A DNA stretch of 64,000 nt from Streptomyces glomeratus. GTDB lineage: Bacteria; Actinomycetota; Actinomycetes; Streptomycetales; Streptomycetaceae. The stretch lies in assembly GCF_021462825.1 (NCBI RefSeq), contig NZ_JAKEEB010000011.1:62001-126000 (forward strand), read 5' to 3'. Made by a program: the position numbers and the translations under genes. Every line of letters begins with the position of its first letter. The stretch's first letter is position 1. This document shows positions 1 through 7,264 of this stretch, piece after piece. The notes below the pieces were generated by a model. It was not told the origin of the DNA. It saw only the letters and a program-made list of their open reading frames with translations, and made no database searches.

Positions 1-59
1 TGTGGCATGTTCGCGGGGAAGTCTCATGGGGTCCCGCCGTGCCACGGGCCTGCGGTGCG

Positions 60-899
60 TCAGGCACCGGGCGACTGGAGGTACTTGACCGTCGCCGGGT
101 CGGCAGGCAGAAAGGTCTCGATGGCCAGTTCCGCCACCGTCACGTCCATGGGGGTGTTGAAAGTGGAGATGGACGAGATGAAGGACAGCACCCGGCCGTC
201 GTGCTCGATCCGCATCGGCAGCGCGAAGGGCGGTGCGGGCTCGTCAGGTTCGGGCCGGGGTTCGGTCACGGTCCGGTCCGGTACCGGATACGCCGCCACC
301 TCCTCGTACAGCGTGCGCAGGGCCGGCGAGCGCTGAAGCGCGATCTGGCGCTCCATCTGCGCCAGCAAGTGGCCCCGCCACTCGGGGAGGTTGACGATGC
401 GCGGCGCCAGGCCCTCCGGGTGCAGCGTGAGCCGCATCGCGTTCAGGGGCGGGACGAGCAGCCGGTCCGGGACCCCCTCCAGCAGCAGCGCGATGCCCCG
501 GTTCGCCGCCACCACGTCGTACCGCGCGTCCACCACCAGCGCCGGATAGGGCTCGTAGCCCTGGATCAGCCGCTCCACTCCCGCGCGCAGCGCGTCCATG
601 GACGGGTCGTCCAGGGGCGTCTCCGGGTAGTGGGGGGCGTAACCCGCCGCCAGCAGCAGCGCGTTGCGCTCGCGTACCGGGACCTCGAGGTGCTCGGCGA
701 GCCGCAGCACCATCTCCTCGCTCGGCCGTGACCGACCCGTCTCGATGAAGCTGATGTGCCGTGCCGAAGAGCCGGCCCGCAGCGCCAACTCCAGCTGGCT
801 GACCCGCCTTTTCTCCCGCCAGCCCCGCAGCAGCGGCCCGATGCCCGGGTCGGAGGGGGCCGGTGGGGAGGCGGCGGTGCCGGACGCGACAATGGTCAT
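60..899 (-). CDS. XRE-family transcriptional regulator with MmyB-like ligand domain
   Basis: A cytoplasmic DNA-binding regulator of 279 aa. Residues about 20-80 form a helix-turn-helix (QLELALRAGSSARHISFIE spans the recognition helix). Residues about 105-260 match the MmyB-like sensor domain that follows the HTH in many actinobacterial XRE proteins (PALVVDARYDVVAANR is the diagnostic strand-turn). It diverges from the ADP-ribosylglycohydrolase gene with only 26 bp between start codons. On its own strand the sequence TACGGT ends 7-8 nt before the ATG and there is no ribosome site, so the mRNA may be leaderless. The ligand is unknown. Members of this family usually control a divergent neighbour, but that is inference here. 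Confidence 0.85.
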   Translation of the reverse strand: MTIVASGTAASPPAPSDPGIGPLLRGWREKRRVSQLELALRAGSSARHISFIETGRSRPSEEMVLRLAEHLEVPVRERNALLLAAGYAPHYPETPLDDPSMDALRAGVERLIQGYEPYPALVVDARYDVVAANRGIALLLEGVPDRLLVPPLNAMRLTLHPEGLAPRIVNLPEWRGHLLAQMERQIALQRSPALRTLYEEVAAYPVPDRTVTEPRPEPDEPAPPFALPMRIEHDGRVLSFISSISTFNTPMDVTVAELAIETFLPADPATVKYLQSPGA

Positions 900-925
900 A
901 CGGACGACCGTAGTCGAGGAGCGGC

Positions 926-1990
926 ATGTACGACCGGCTGAACCCGTCCTGGGAGGCCACGGCGATCTACCGGGCCCGGGTGCGTGGGGCCCTGCTCGGG
1001 GGTGCCGTCGGTGACGCCCTCGGGTATCCCGTCGAGTTCGTCTCCCTGGACCGCATCCGGGCCCTGCACGGCGCGCGGGGCGTCACCGGTCTCGTGCCGG
1101 GCGCAGGGGGAGTCGTCGGCCGGGTCACCGACGACACCCAGATGACCCTGTTCACCGTGGAGGGGCTGCGGCAGGCGCACCAGCGCGAGCGGCACAAGGG
1201 AATCGGCGGCGGCTGGTCCCGGCTGGTGCGGGAGGCGTACGGCCGCTGGTTCGACACCCAGCGGCTGTCCGGCCCGCCCGAGGGGGCCGACGGCCTCGCC
1301 GCCCAGCCGTGGCTGTACGCGCGCCGCGCGCCCGGCAACGCCTGCCTGTCCGGCCTCGCCCAGGACTTCGTCCCCGACCCGCAGGCCGAACTCGGCCGCC
1401 CCGGCCCGGTGAACTCCGACTCCAAGGGCTGCGGCGCGGTCATGCGCTCGGCGCCCTTCGGGCTCACGCGCGTGCCGGCCGACACCGCGTTCGCCATGGC
1501 CGCCCGAAGTGCCCAGACCACCCACGGCCACCCCACCGGCTACTACTCCGCGGGCGCCTTCGCCGCGATCGTCGCCCACCTCGTCGAGGGCGACTCCCTG
1601 GAGGGGGCGGTGCTGCGCGCCGCGCGCCTGCTCGCCCGGTATCCGGGGCACGAGGAGACCACGGACGCCCTGCGGGAAGCCCTCGACCTGGCCGCCGAGG
1701 GCTCGCCCACCGCGGAGAGGGTGGAGACCCTCGGCGGGGGCTGGGTCGGCGAGCAGGCTCTGGCCATCGCCGTGTACTGCGCGCTGGTCGAGCCCGATGT
1801 CCGGCGCGCGCTGCTGCTGTCCGTCAACCACTCCGGTGACAGCGACTCCACCGGCGCCATCTGCGGCAACCTTCTCGGTGCCCACCACGGCGACCATGGA
1901 ATGCCGCACGAGTGGCTGGAACGCCTCGAGGGCCGGGCCGAGATCACCGTCGTGGCGGACGACCTCGCCGCGGAGTGTCTGCGAAGCTGA
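926..1990 (+). CDS. ADP-ribosylglycohydrolase family protein
   Basis: A predicted metal-dependent hydrolase (354 aa) of the ADP-ribosylglycohydrolase/DraG fold, which removes ADP-ribose from proteins or small molecules. Family motifs are in order: GAVGDALGYPVEF near the N-terminus, TDDTQMTLFTVEGL (metal-binding TDDT) at about residues 65-80, SKGCGAVMRSAPFGL at about 165-180, and NHSGDSDSTGAICGNLLGA (metal-binding SGDSDS) near 295. All metal ligands expected for the fold are visible, so the enzyme should be active. The ATG at 926 follows GAGGAG at 916. The substrate cannot be told from sequence. Confidence 0.88.
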   Translation: MYDRLNPSWEATAIYRARVRGALLGGAVGDALGYPVEFVSLDRIRALHGARGVTGLVPGAGGVVGRVTDDTQMTLFTVEGLRQAHQRERHKGIGGGWSRLVREAYGRWFDTQRLSGPPEGADGLAAQPWLYARRAPGNACLSGLAQDFVPDPQAELGRPGPVNSDSKGCGAVMRSAPFGLTRVPADTAFAMAARSAQTTHGHPTGYYSAGAFAAIVAHLVEGDSLEGAVLRAARLLARYPGHEETTDALREALDLAAEGSPTAERVETLGGGWVGEQALAIAVYCALVEPDVRRALLLSVNHSGDSDSTGAICGNLLGAHHGDHGMPHEWLERLEGRAEITVVADDLAAECLRS

Positions 1991-2081
1991 CGGTCCAAAG
2001 GCCCGGCCGCGCGTACGGAGCCCCACGAAGGGGATGTGACAGGGTGGGGCGAACCCCGCGCCGTACGGAAGGAGCCAGGCC

Positions 2082-2387
2082 ATGCCCGTCGAACCGCTGT
2101 CGCAGAAGGAGATCGAGGACCGGCTGGCGGAGCTGCCCGGCTGGTCGCTGGAGGGCGACCGGATCGCCCGCTCCTACCGGCTCGGCTCGCACTCCGCGGC
2201 GACCGCGATGGTCGTGCACATCGCCCAGGTGCAGGAGGAGCTCGACCACCACTCCGACCTCACTCTCGGCTACAACACCGTCTCGGTCAGCGTGAACACG
2301 CACAGCGTGGGCGGCGCGGTCACCGAGCTGGACTTCGAGCTCGCCCACCGGATCGAGGAACTGGCGTCCGGGCACGGCGCGCACTGA
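2082..2387 (+). CDS. 4a-hydroxytetrahydrobiopterin dehydratase (PCD/DCoH)
   Basis: A small cytoplasmic enzyme (101 aa, normal family length) that dehydrates 4a-hydroxy-tetrahydropterin formed by aromatic amino acid hydroxylases. The core EELDHHSDLTLGYNTVSVSV contains the His-His pair of the active site, followed by HSVGGAVTELDFELA. A strong AAGGAG lies 7 nt upstream of the ATG. No aromatic amino acid hydroxylase is in this window. The next gene starts 15 bp downstream and may be co-transcribed. Confidence 0.88.
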   Translation: MPVEPLSQKEIEDRLAELPGWSLEGDRIARSYRLGSHSAATAMVVHIAQVQEELDHHSDLTLGYNTVSVSVNTHSVGGAVTELDFELAHRIEELASGHGAH

Positions 2388-2402
2388 ACGGGGGAACGAC
2401 AC

Positions 2403-3149
2403 GTGCTGGACTACGACAAGGAGGCCGAGGCGTACGACGTCTCGCGCGGCGGCGAGCCGCGGGCCGCGGCCGCGGCCGACGCCGTGCTCGGACTCATACC
2501 CGGGGACGCGCACCGGCTGCTGGACCTGGGCTGCGGCACGGGCATCGTGACCCGGCGGCTCGCGGCCGGGCGGTCCGGATTGCAGGTCACGGGGGTGGAC
2601 CTGGCGTACGGGATGGCGCGCCGGGCCGACGCCCGGCTGCCCGGCACCGTCGTCCTCGCCGACAGCCGCCGACTGCCGTTCGCCGACGGGACGTTCGACG
2701 CGGTCACCGGCATCTGGCTGCTGCATCTCTTCGGGCGGCCCGAGGACGTACGGGCCGTGCTGGCCGAGTGCGCCCGCGTGCTGCGGCCGGGTGGGGTGTA
2801 CGTCACGACCGTCGACAAGGCCGCCGCCCACGACGTCGGCAGCGACATCGACGCCGTGCTCGCCCCGCGCCCGCACCGGCCCGCCGTCGACACTGCGCAG
2901 GCCGTCGCCGAGCACGCCGCCGCCTGCGGTCTGGTACCGGCCGGAGCGGCCGGCTTCCCCGGCATCGGCCAGGGCCGCAGTCCCCGCAGCACGCTGGCGG
3001 ATCTCAGGCGCGGCTGGTTCGCCACGCTGACGCCCGGCGATCCGCTCGGGGAGCGGATCGCCGGGCGTCTTGCCGAGCTGCCGGATCAGGACCGGCCGCG
3101 CCCCGATCCGATGTTCTCCCTCAGGGCGTTCCGCAAACCCGGGCCCTGA
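2403..3149 (+). CDS. Class I SAM-dependent methyltransferase
   Basis: A 248-aa Rossmann-fold methyltransferase starting at a GTG. Motif I is LLDLGCGTGIVTRRL (residues about 38-52), the acidic strand is VTGVDLAYGM, and motif II/post-II is FDAVTGIWLLHLF. The type-11 methyltransferase arrangement continues with an RVLRPGGVYVTTVDK loop. It follows the pterin dehydratase by 15 bp. The substrate is not recognisable. The 3' end faces the PhyH-type gene, with 174 bp between stops. Confidence 0.82.
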   Translation: MLDYDKEAEAYDVSRGGEPRAAAAADAVLGLIPGDAHRLLDLGCGTGIVTRRLAAGRSGLQVTGVDLAYGMARRADARLPGTVVLADSRRLPFADGTFDAVTGIWLLHLFGRPEDVRAVLAECARVLRPGGVYVTTVDKAAAHDVGSDIDAVLAPRPHRPAVDTAQAVAEHAAACGLVPAGAAGFPGIGQGRSPRSTLADLRRGWFATLTPGDPLGERIAGRLAELPDQDRPRPDPMFSLRAFRKPGP

Positions 3150-3323
3150 CCCGGCGATCCGCCTCGATCGCGGGAGCGCCGTCGGTGCCGTCCGGCCGAA
3201 TGGCGGTGATCGGCCGCCGGCGTCCGTGGCGCTGACGCCCGTACGGATGAGATCACGCCGAGATGGTCCACCTGTGGCCGACGGCCACTACGCGGACCGC
3301 GTCCGGGGGGTGATGCGCCGGGC

Positions 3324-4094
3324 TCAGCCCTTCCGGCCCAGGCCCCGGCGGATCGCGAGCTCCACCGCCGAGTAGTTCCCGTCCGCCGGCTCCAGCTCAC
3401 AGGGCACCGCCGGATACAGGGGCGGCTGCGCCATGAACCGGGGCCGGGTGCCGTGGTGGGGCTGGGCGGCGTGGACCAGGAACGGGTGGCACAGGTAGAC
3501 GTCTCCTGGGCGGCCGGTGGCATACGCGAGCGGGCGGTGCGCGGAGGCCGCGTCCACCCGTGGGCCCAGCTCCACGAAGGAGGCGCCCTCTTCGCCGTAC
3601 GGTGCCAGGACCGGGGGTACGTCGAGATGCGAGCCGGCGCGGATGCGGGTCGGGGCGTCGTCCTCGGTGACCTCCGTGAACAGGAACAGCATCAGAAGAG
3701 CACGCTCCCTGGACCGGAGATTGGCGTGCCACAGGGCGGCGCCCTCCGGCAGATAGCTGCCCTCGATGTGCCAGCCGGCGTCGTCCGGCTCCTCCTCGTG
3801 CGGGAAGCGCAGCGGAAAGGTGCCGAGCGAATAGCGGGGCTCCCAGCGGCGCTCTCCCACCAGCAGGTCGAAGGCCCCGTGCAGGGTGGGGGAGTTGGCC
3901 GCGGCGGCGAAGGGACCCTGCGCCATGCCGCCCACCCGGTACACGGGGTCCTTCCAGGTGCCGGGGTCGTCCGGGTCGTAGCCCGTCTCCCGCCACAGCA
4001 GCCGCGCGCAGTCCTCGGCGACCCGTGGCGGAAAGGCGCCCTCGAGCTTCACGAACCCGTCCTCGAGAAAACGCTCCACCATCTCGTCGCCCAT
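3324..4094 (-). CDS. Phytanoyl-CoA dioxygenase (PhyH) family protein
   Basis: A putative non-haem Fe(II)/2-oxoglutarate oxygenase of 256 aa. The double-stranded beta-helix core shows the facial-triad region GWHIEGSYLP (His plus acidic residue, here Glu rather than the usual Asp) and the distal CHPFLVHAAQPHHGTRPRFM with the third His and the 2-oxoglutarate-binding Arg. I place the start at MGDEMVERFLEDGF; the reading frame is open a further 60 nt upstream to 4154, but those residues look unlike the family. It diverges from the next methyltransferase by 122 bp. The substrate is unknown. Confidence 0.78.
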   Translation of the reverse strand: MGDEMVERFLEDGFVKLEGAFPPRVAEDCARLLWRETGYDPDDPGTWKDPVYRVGGMAQGPFAAAANSPTLHGAFDLLVGERRWEPRYSLGTFPLRFPHEEEPDDAGWHIEGSYLPEGAALWHANLRSRERALLMLFLFTEVTEDDAPTRIRAGSHLDVPPVLAPYGEEGASFVELGPRVDAASAHRPLAYATGRPGDVYLCHPFLVHAAQPHHGTRPRFMAQPPLYPAVPCELEPADGNYSAVELAIRRGLGRKG

Positions 4095-4216
4095 GGGCCC
4101 ATGGTCGCGACCGGCCCTCGCCACCGCACCCGGTTTTTGCCGCTCCCGCAACACAGGTGGCCTTCGCGCGGCACCTCGGCGCAGGCTGGCGGCACCGAGA
4201 AGAAAGGCTGACCACC

Positions 4217-5110
4217 ATGGCGCACGAGCACCACGGCCACTCCGGCCGCCACGGCCACTCCGGCGACACCGCCATCGACTGGGCCGTGATGGCCCCGATG
4301 CTGGAGTCGCAGGCGGAGCTGTTCGCTCCGTTGTACAAGAGGGTCATGGCGTGGCTGGCGCGGGAGACGCCCGAGCCCGGCCTGATCGTCGACACGGGCA
4401 GCGGACCCGGCGTCGTCTCCGGTCTCTTCGCCGAGGCCTTCCCGGGCGCGCGGGTGGTCGCGGTGGACGGTTCCGGGCCCCTGCTGGAACGTGCCCGCGC
4501 CCGGGCCGCCCGTCTGGGTCTCGCCGACCGCTTCGGCACGGTCACCGGAGAACTTCCGGACGTGCTCGCCGAGTTGGACTACCCGGCCGATCTGCTGTGG
4601 GCCGCCAACAGCCTGCATCACCTGGGCGACCAGCGGGCCGCCCTCGCCGCGTTCGCCGAGCGGCTCGCGCCCGGTGGCACCCTGGCGCTGCTGGAGGGCG
4701 GTCTGCCCGCGCGGTTCCTGCCGAGGGACATCGGCTTCGGCCGTCCGGGGTTCCAGGCGCGGCTCGACGCGGTCGAGGCGGAGTGGTTCGCGCGGATGCG
4801 GGCCGAACTGCCCGGCGCCGTCGCCGAGGCCGAGGACTGGCCGGCCCTGCTGACCGCCGCCGGTCTGAAGCACACCGGTACGCGCAGCTTCCTCCTCGAC
4901 CTGCCCGCGCCGGTCGAGGACCGGGCCCGGGCGTATGTCGCCGCCACCCTGACCCGGCTGCGCGAGGCCCTCGCCGACGGCCTGGACGCCGACGACCGTG
5001 CCACCCTCGACCGTCTCCTCGATCCCGAGGACGAGGCGAGCGTGCACCGCCGGTCGGATGTCTTCGTGCTCAAGGCGCACACGGTGTACACGGCGGTGCG
5101 ACCCGTCTGA
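4217..5110 (+). CDS. Class I SAM-dependent methyltransferase with His-rich N-terminus
   Basis: A 297-aa methyltransferase. Motif I is LIVDTGSGPGVVSGLF (about residues 55-70), with VVAVDGSGPLLERARARA after it and the post-motif AANSLHHLGDQRAALAAFAE. The extreme N-terminus is His-rich (MAHEHHGHSGRHGHSG), which may bind a metal; that is inference. The ATG at 4217 has AGAAAGG 8 nt upstream, while longer in-frame starts lack a ribosome site. Transcription ends in the very strong hairpin at 5113-5159. Confidence 0.82.
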   Translation: MAHEHHGHSGRHGHSGDTAIDWAVMAPMLESQAELFAPLYKRVMAWLARETPEPGLIVDTGSGPGVVSGLFAEAFPGARVVAVDGSGPLLERARARAARLGLADRFGTVTGELPDVLAELDYPADLLWAANSLHHLGDQRAALAAFAERLAPGGTLALLEGGLPARFLPRDIGFGRPGFQARLDAVEAEWFARMRAELPGAVAEAEDWPALLTAAGLKHTGTRSFLLDLPAPVEDRARAYVAATLTRLREALADGLDADDRATLDRLLDPEDEASVHRRSDVFVLKAHTVYTAVRPV

Positions 5111-5112
5111 GG

Positions 5113-5159
5113 CGGGCCGCGCCCGGTACCGCCGGCGACGCGGTACCGGGCGCGGCCCG
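5113..5159. terminator. Strong bidirectional terminator hairpin
   Basis: Perfect inverted repeat of 19 bp (5113-5131 and 5141-5159) with a 9-nt loop, starting 3 bp after the methyltransferase stop and ending 9 bp before the convergent chitosanase stop. It probably terminates transcription from both sides. Confidence 0.85.
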
Positions 5160-5168
5160 GCCGCCGGA

Positions 5169-5864
5169 TCAGTTGTTCCGGATGAACTGCTTCGCCAGCG
5201 ACTCGCCGAGCGAGACCGCCGCGCTGTGACTCTCGATCGGCGACACCTGGGAGTTCTTGAACAGGATGTACGTCACGCCCGAATCGGCGCCGCCGGTCGC
5301 CGGGTCGGGGTCGATGCCGAGTGCCTTGGCGGTCGCGTACGAGGCCTCGCCGATGATCTTCGTGGGTCCGGTGTCGCCGACGACCGCGTACTCGACCTTG
5401 TTGTTGTAGATCACGGCGACCACGCCGCCGCCCTTGATGCCGGAGCCGGAGTACTTCCAGATGCCGCTCGCGCTCGGCACGACGACGTACGGGAGCGAGT
5501 CGGCACGCAGGGGCCTGCCGTCGGACTGGTGGAACGCGGTGTCGTCCTGGAACCAGGGGTCGGTGTCGCCGTTGCACTTGGCGGTGACCTGGCCGTCGCA
5601 GTCGACGTCCATGTCGGCCTTCCAGAACACCGCGCCGTTCTTTCCGCACACGGGGACGGTGGCCGAGGTCTCGTCGTCGGTCTTGTACTTCCCGTTCGAT
5701 ATCTGCGAACAGGACGTCACCTTGGCGAGCAGGTCGGCCGCGCTGACCGTGCCCTCCTGAGCGGACTTGGGGGCGGCCGCCCCGGAGGCGGTGGTGGGGA
5801 GCACCGCGGCGGCGAGGATCGCGGCGCCGGCGGCCGCTGTGAGGGTCAGTGTTCGAGTGCGCAC
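5169..5864 (-). CDS. Secreted chitosanase, glycoside hydrolase family 75
   Basis: An extracellular enzyme (231 aa from the GTG at 5864) predicted to hydrolyse chitosan. A Sec signal peptide (RTR, then LTLTAAAGAAILAAAVL, then ASGAAA) covers about residues 1-30. The mature part carries the GH75 core: VFWKADMDVDCDGQ with clustered acidic residues, then DTDPWFQDDTAF, SLPYVVVP and YAVVGDTGP. The GTG start is preferred because AGAAGGG precedes it and the signal peptide begins there; the frame is open to 5912 but that stretch would break the signal peptide. A palindromic operator sits just upstream (5881-5899), so expression is probably induced by chitosan. Confidence 0.85.
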   Translation of the reverse strand: MRTRTLTLTAAAGAAILAAAVLPTTASGAAAPKSAQEGTVSAADLLAKVTSCSQISNGKYKTDDETSATVPVCGKNGAVFWKADMDVDCDGQVTAKCNGDTDPWFQDDTAFHQSDGRPLRADSLPYVVVPSASGIWKYSGSGIKGGGVVAVIYNNKVEYAVVGDTGPTKIIGEASYATAKALGIDPDPATGGADSGVTYILFKNSQVSPIESHSAAVSLGESLAKQFIRNN

Positions 5865-5880
5865 TGTGGGGGACCCTTCT

Positions 5881-5899
5881 GTTAGGAAAGTTTCCTTAC
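5881..5899. promoter_or_regulatory. Palindromic operator upstream of the chitosanase (CsnR-box-like)
   Basis: GTTAGGAAAGTTTCCTTAC, with perfect AGGAAA/TTTCCT arms around a central G, lies 17 bp upstream of the chitosanase start codon. It strongly resembles the palindrome known upstream of Streptomyces chitosanase genes and bound by the ROK-family repressor CsnR. The outer bases deviate on one side (TTAC rather than TAAC). No ROK gene is in the window. Confidence 0.65.
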
Positions 5900-6014
5900 C
5901 AGTGCCGTACAAGGTGCCCGTTCCTCATGGCCGCGTCAACCCCCAACGCTCCGACGACAGGCCGGAGTTGAGTTCGGGTCGACGCCGGTGCCGCGGCCTG
6001 CCTCCCATGGACAG

Positions 6015-6057
6015 CGGCACGCCCCGGAGCCGCCGGCAAGCGGTCCGGGGCGTGCCG
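6015..6057. terminator. Hairpin terminator after the aldo/keto reductase
   Basis: Inverted repeat of 14 bp (CGGCACGCCCCGGA at 6015-6028 and its complement at 6044-6057), 12 bp beyond the aldo/keto reductase stop on the minus strand. A GC-rich stem without a T-run is usual for Streptomyces. Confidence 0.75.
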
Positions 6058-6069
6058 CCCGGTCGTCCG

Positions 6070-6906
6070 TCAGGCCATGTCGAACGTCGCCGGGTCCGGA
6101 CCGAGGCGCCGGTCCTCGTTCAGCGCGCTGATCGCCGCCATGTCCTCGGTGTCCAGCGAGAAGTCGAAGACCTCGATGTTCTCCCTGATCCGGGACGGGG
6201 TCACGGACTTCGGGATCACGATGTTGCCGAGCTGGAGGTGCCAGCGCAGCACCACCTGGGCGGGAGTCCGGTTGTGCTTCTGGGCGATGGCCACGATCGC
6301 GGGGACCTCCAGGAGGCCTCTGCCCTGGCCGAGCGGCGACCAGGCCTCGGTGGCGATGCCCTGCTCCGCGTGGAAGTCGCGTGCCCCGTGCTGCTGCAGG
6401 TGCGGGTGCATCTCGATCTGGTTGACCGCCGGGATGACGGACGTCGCGGCGAGCAGCGTCCGAAGGTGCTCCGGAAGGAAGTTGGAGACACCGATCGCCT
6501 TGGCGCGGCCGTCCGCGTAGATCTTCTCGAAGGCCTTGTACGTCTCGACGAACAGGCCGCGGGACGGCAGCGGCCAGTGGATGAGGTACAGGTCGACGTA
6601 CTCCAGGCCGAGCTTCTCCAGCGAGGTGTCGAAGGCGCGCAGCGTGGCGTCGTACCCGTGATCGCTGTTCCAGAGCTTGGTGGTGACGAAGAGGTCCTGG
6701 CGCGGAATCCCGGAGGCGGCGACCGCCTTGCCGACGCCCTCCTCATTGCCGTAGATCGCCGCGGTGTCGATGCTGCGGTAGCCGGCCTCCAGTGCGGTGG
6801 CCACGGCGGTCTCCGCCTCGTCGTCCGGCACCTGCCAGACGCCGAAACCCAGCTGGGGCATCTCGACGCCGTTGTTCAGGATGATCGGGGGGACCTTGCT
6901 GCTCAC
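6070..6906 (-). CDS. Aldo/keto reductase
   Basis: An NADPH-dependent carbonyl reductase of the AKR superfamily (278 aa). The (alpha/beta)8 markers are complete: GFGVWQVPDDEAETAV, then GYRSIDTAAIYGNEEGVG with catalytic Asp and Tyr, LFVTTKLWNSDHG with Lys, YLIHWPLP with His, VNQIEMHPH, and IPKSVTPSRIREN binding the NADP phosphate. I chose the GTG at 6906 (SSKVPPIILNNGV), with GAGAG upstream; an in-frame ATG at 6951 would add 15 atypical residues. It diverges from the catabolic operon across a 358-bp region holding a tandem repeat. Confidence 0.85.
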   Translation of the reverse strand: MSSKVPPIILNNGVEMPQLGFGVWQVPDDEAETAVATALEAGYRSIDTAAIYGNEEGVGKAVAASGIPRQDLFVTTKLWNSDHGYDATLRAFDTSLEKLGLEYVDLYLIHWPLPSRGLFVETYKAFEKIYADGRAKAIGVSNFLPEHLRTLLAATSVIPAVNQIEMHPHLQQHGARDFHAEQGIATEAWSPLGQGRGLLEVPAIVAIAQKHNRTPAQVVLRWHLQLGNIVIPKSVTPSRIRENIEVFDFSLDTEDMAAISALNEDRRLGPDPATFDMA

Positions 6907-7264
6907 GAGCTCTCGATCCTTCAAGTCGTCGGGTGGTACTCCCATCGTCAACGATCACGCGGACGCGTGCATTCCTGACGGGTGATTTCGCCGCGGAATC
7001 TCTGGGGGACCCACGGATCGGCCGGACACGTATCCGGCCTCTCGGACACGCGCGGCGAGTCAACCCCCGGCGAACCCCCGGCGAACCCCCGGCGAACCCC
7101 CGGCGAACCCCCGGCGAACCGCCGGCGAACGGCCCGGCACGTCGGTCGGCGCGCGTTTCGTGCAGCGACGACGCGCCGTTCGTGCAGGCGCTCGCCGGGG
7201 CGCCGGCCGCACACTCGGTCACCAGGCAAGGCCCATCCCGACCGACACGCGAAGGCGGAGCCTC
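6907..7264. promoter_or_regulatory. Divergent control region with dyad and 11-bp tandem repeat
   Basis: A 358-bp gene-free region between the aldo/keto reductase and the hydroxyquinol operon. It holds a 7-bp inverted repeat (GGCCGGA 7020-7026, TCCGGCC 7033-7039), the tandem repeat at 7061-7126, and the operon ribosome site AAGGCGGAG just before 7265. Open frames across it in both directions are by-products of the repeat and GC bias. The promoters are not obvious by eye. Confidence 0.5.
7061..7126. repeat. Six tandem copies of an 11-bp repeat
   Basis: The unit GAACCCCCGGC occurs six times head to tail, with C for G at the first base of copy 1 and one C-to-G change in copy 6. A period of 11 bp is close to one helical turn, so the copies face the same side of the DNA. 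It lies about 140-205 bp upstream of the catabolic operon start. Confidence 0.9.

Noticed and set aside
39..731. Long open frame antisense to the XRE regulator
   Set aside because: Arg/Gly/Pro-rich translation, a typical GC-bias shadow of the gene on the other strand.
7061..7126. Tandem repeat as part of coding sequence for a repeat peptide (Pro/Asn/Arg-rich in several frames)
   Set aside because: Open frames run through it in many frames because the 11-bp unit lacks stops; the gene start downstream has a ribosome site at 7252-7260 and family alignment begins there.
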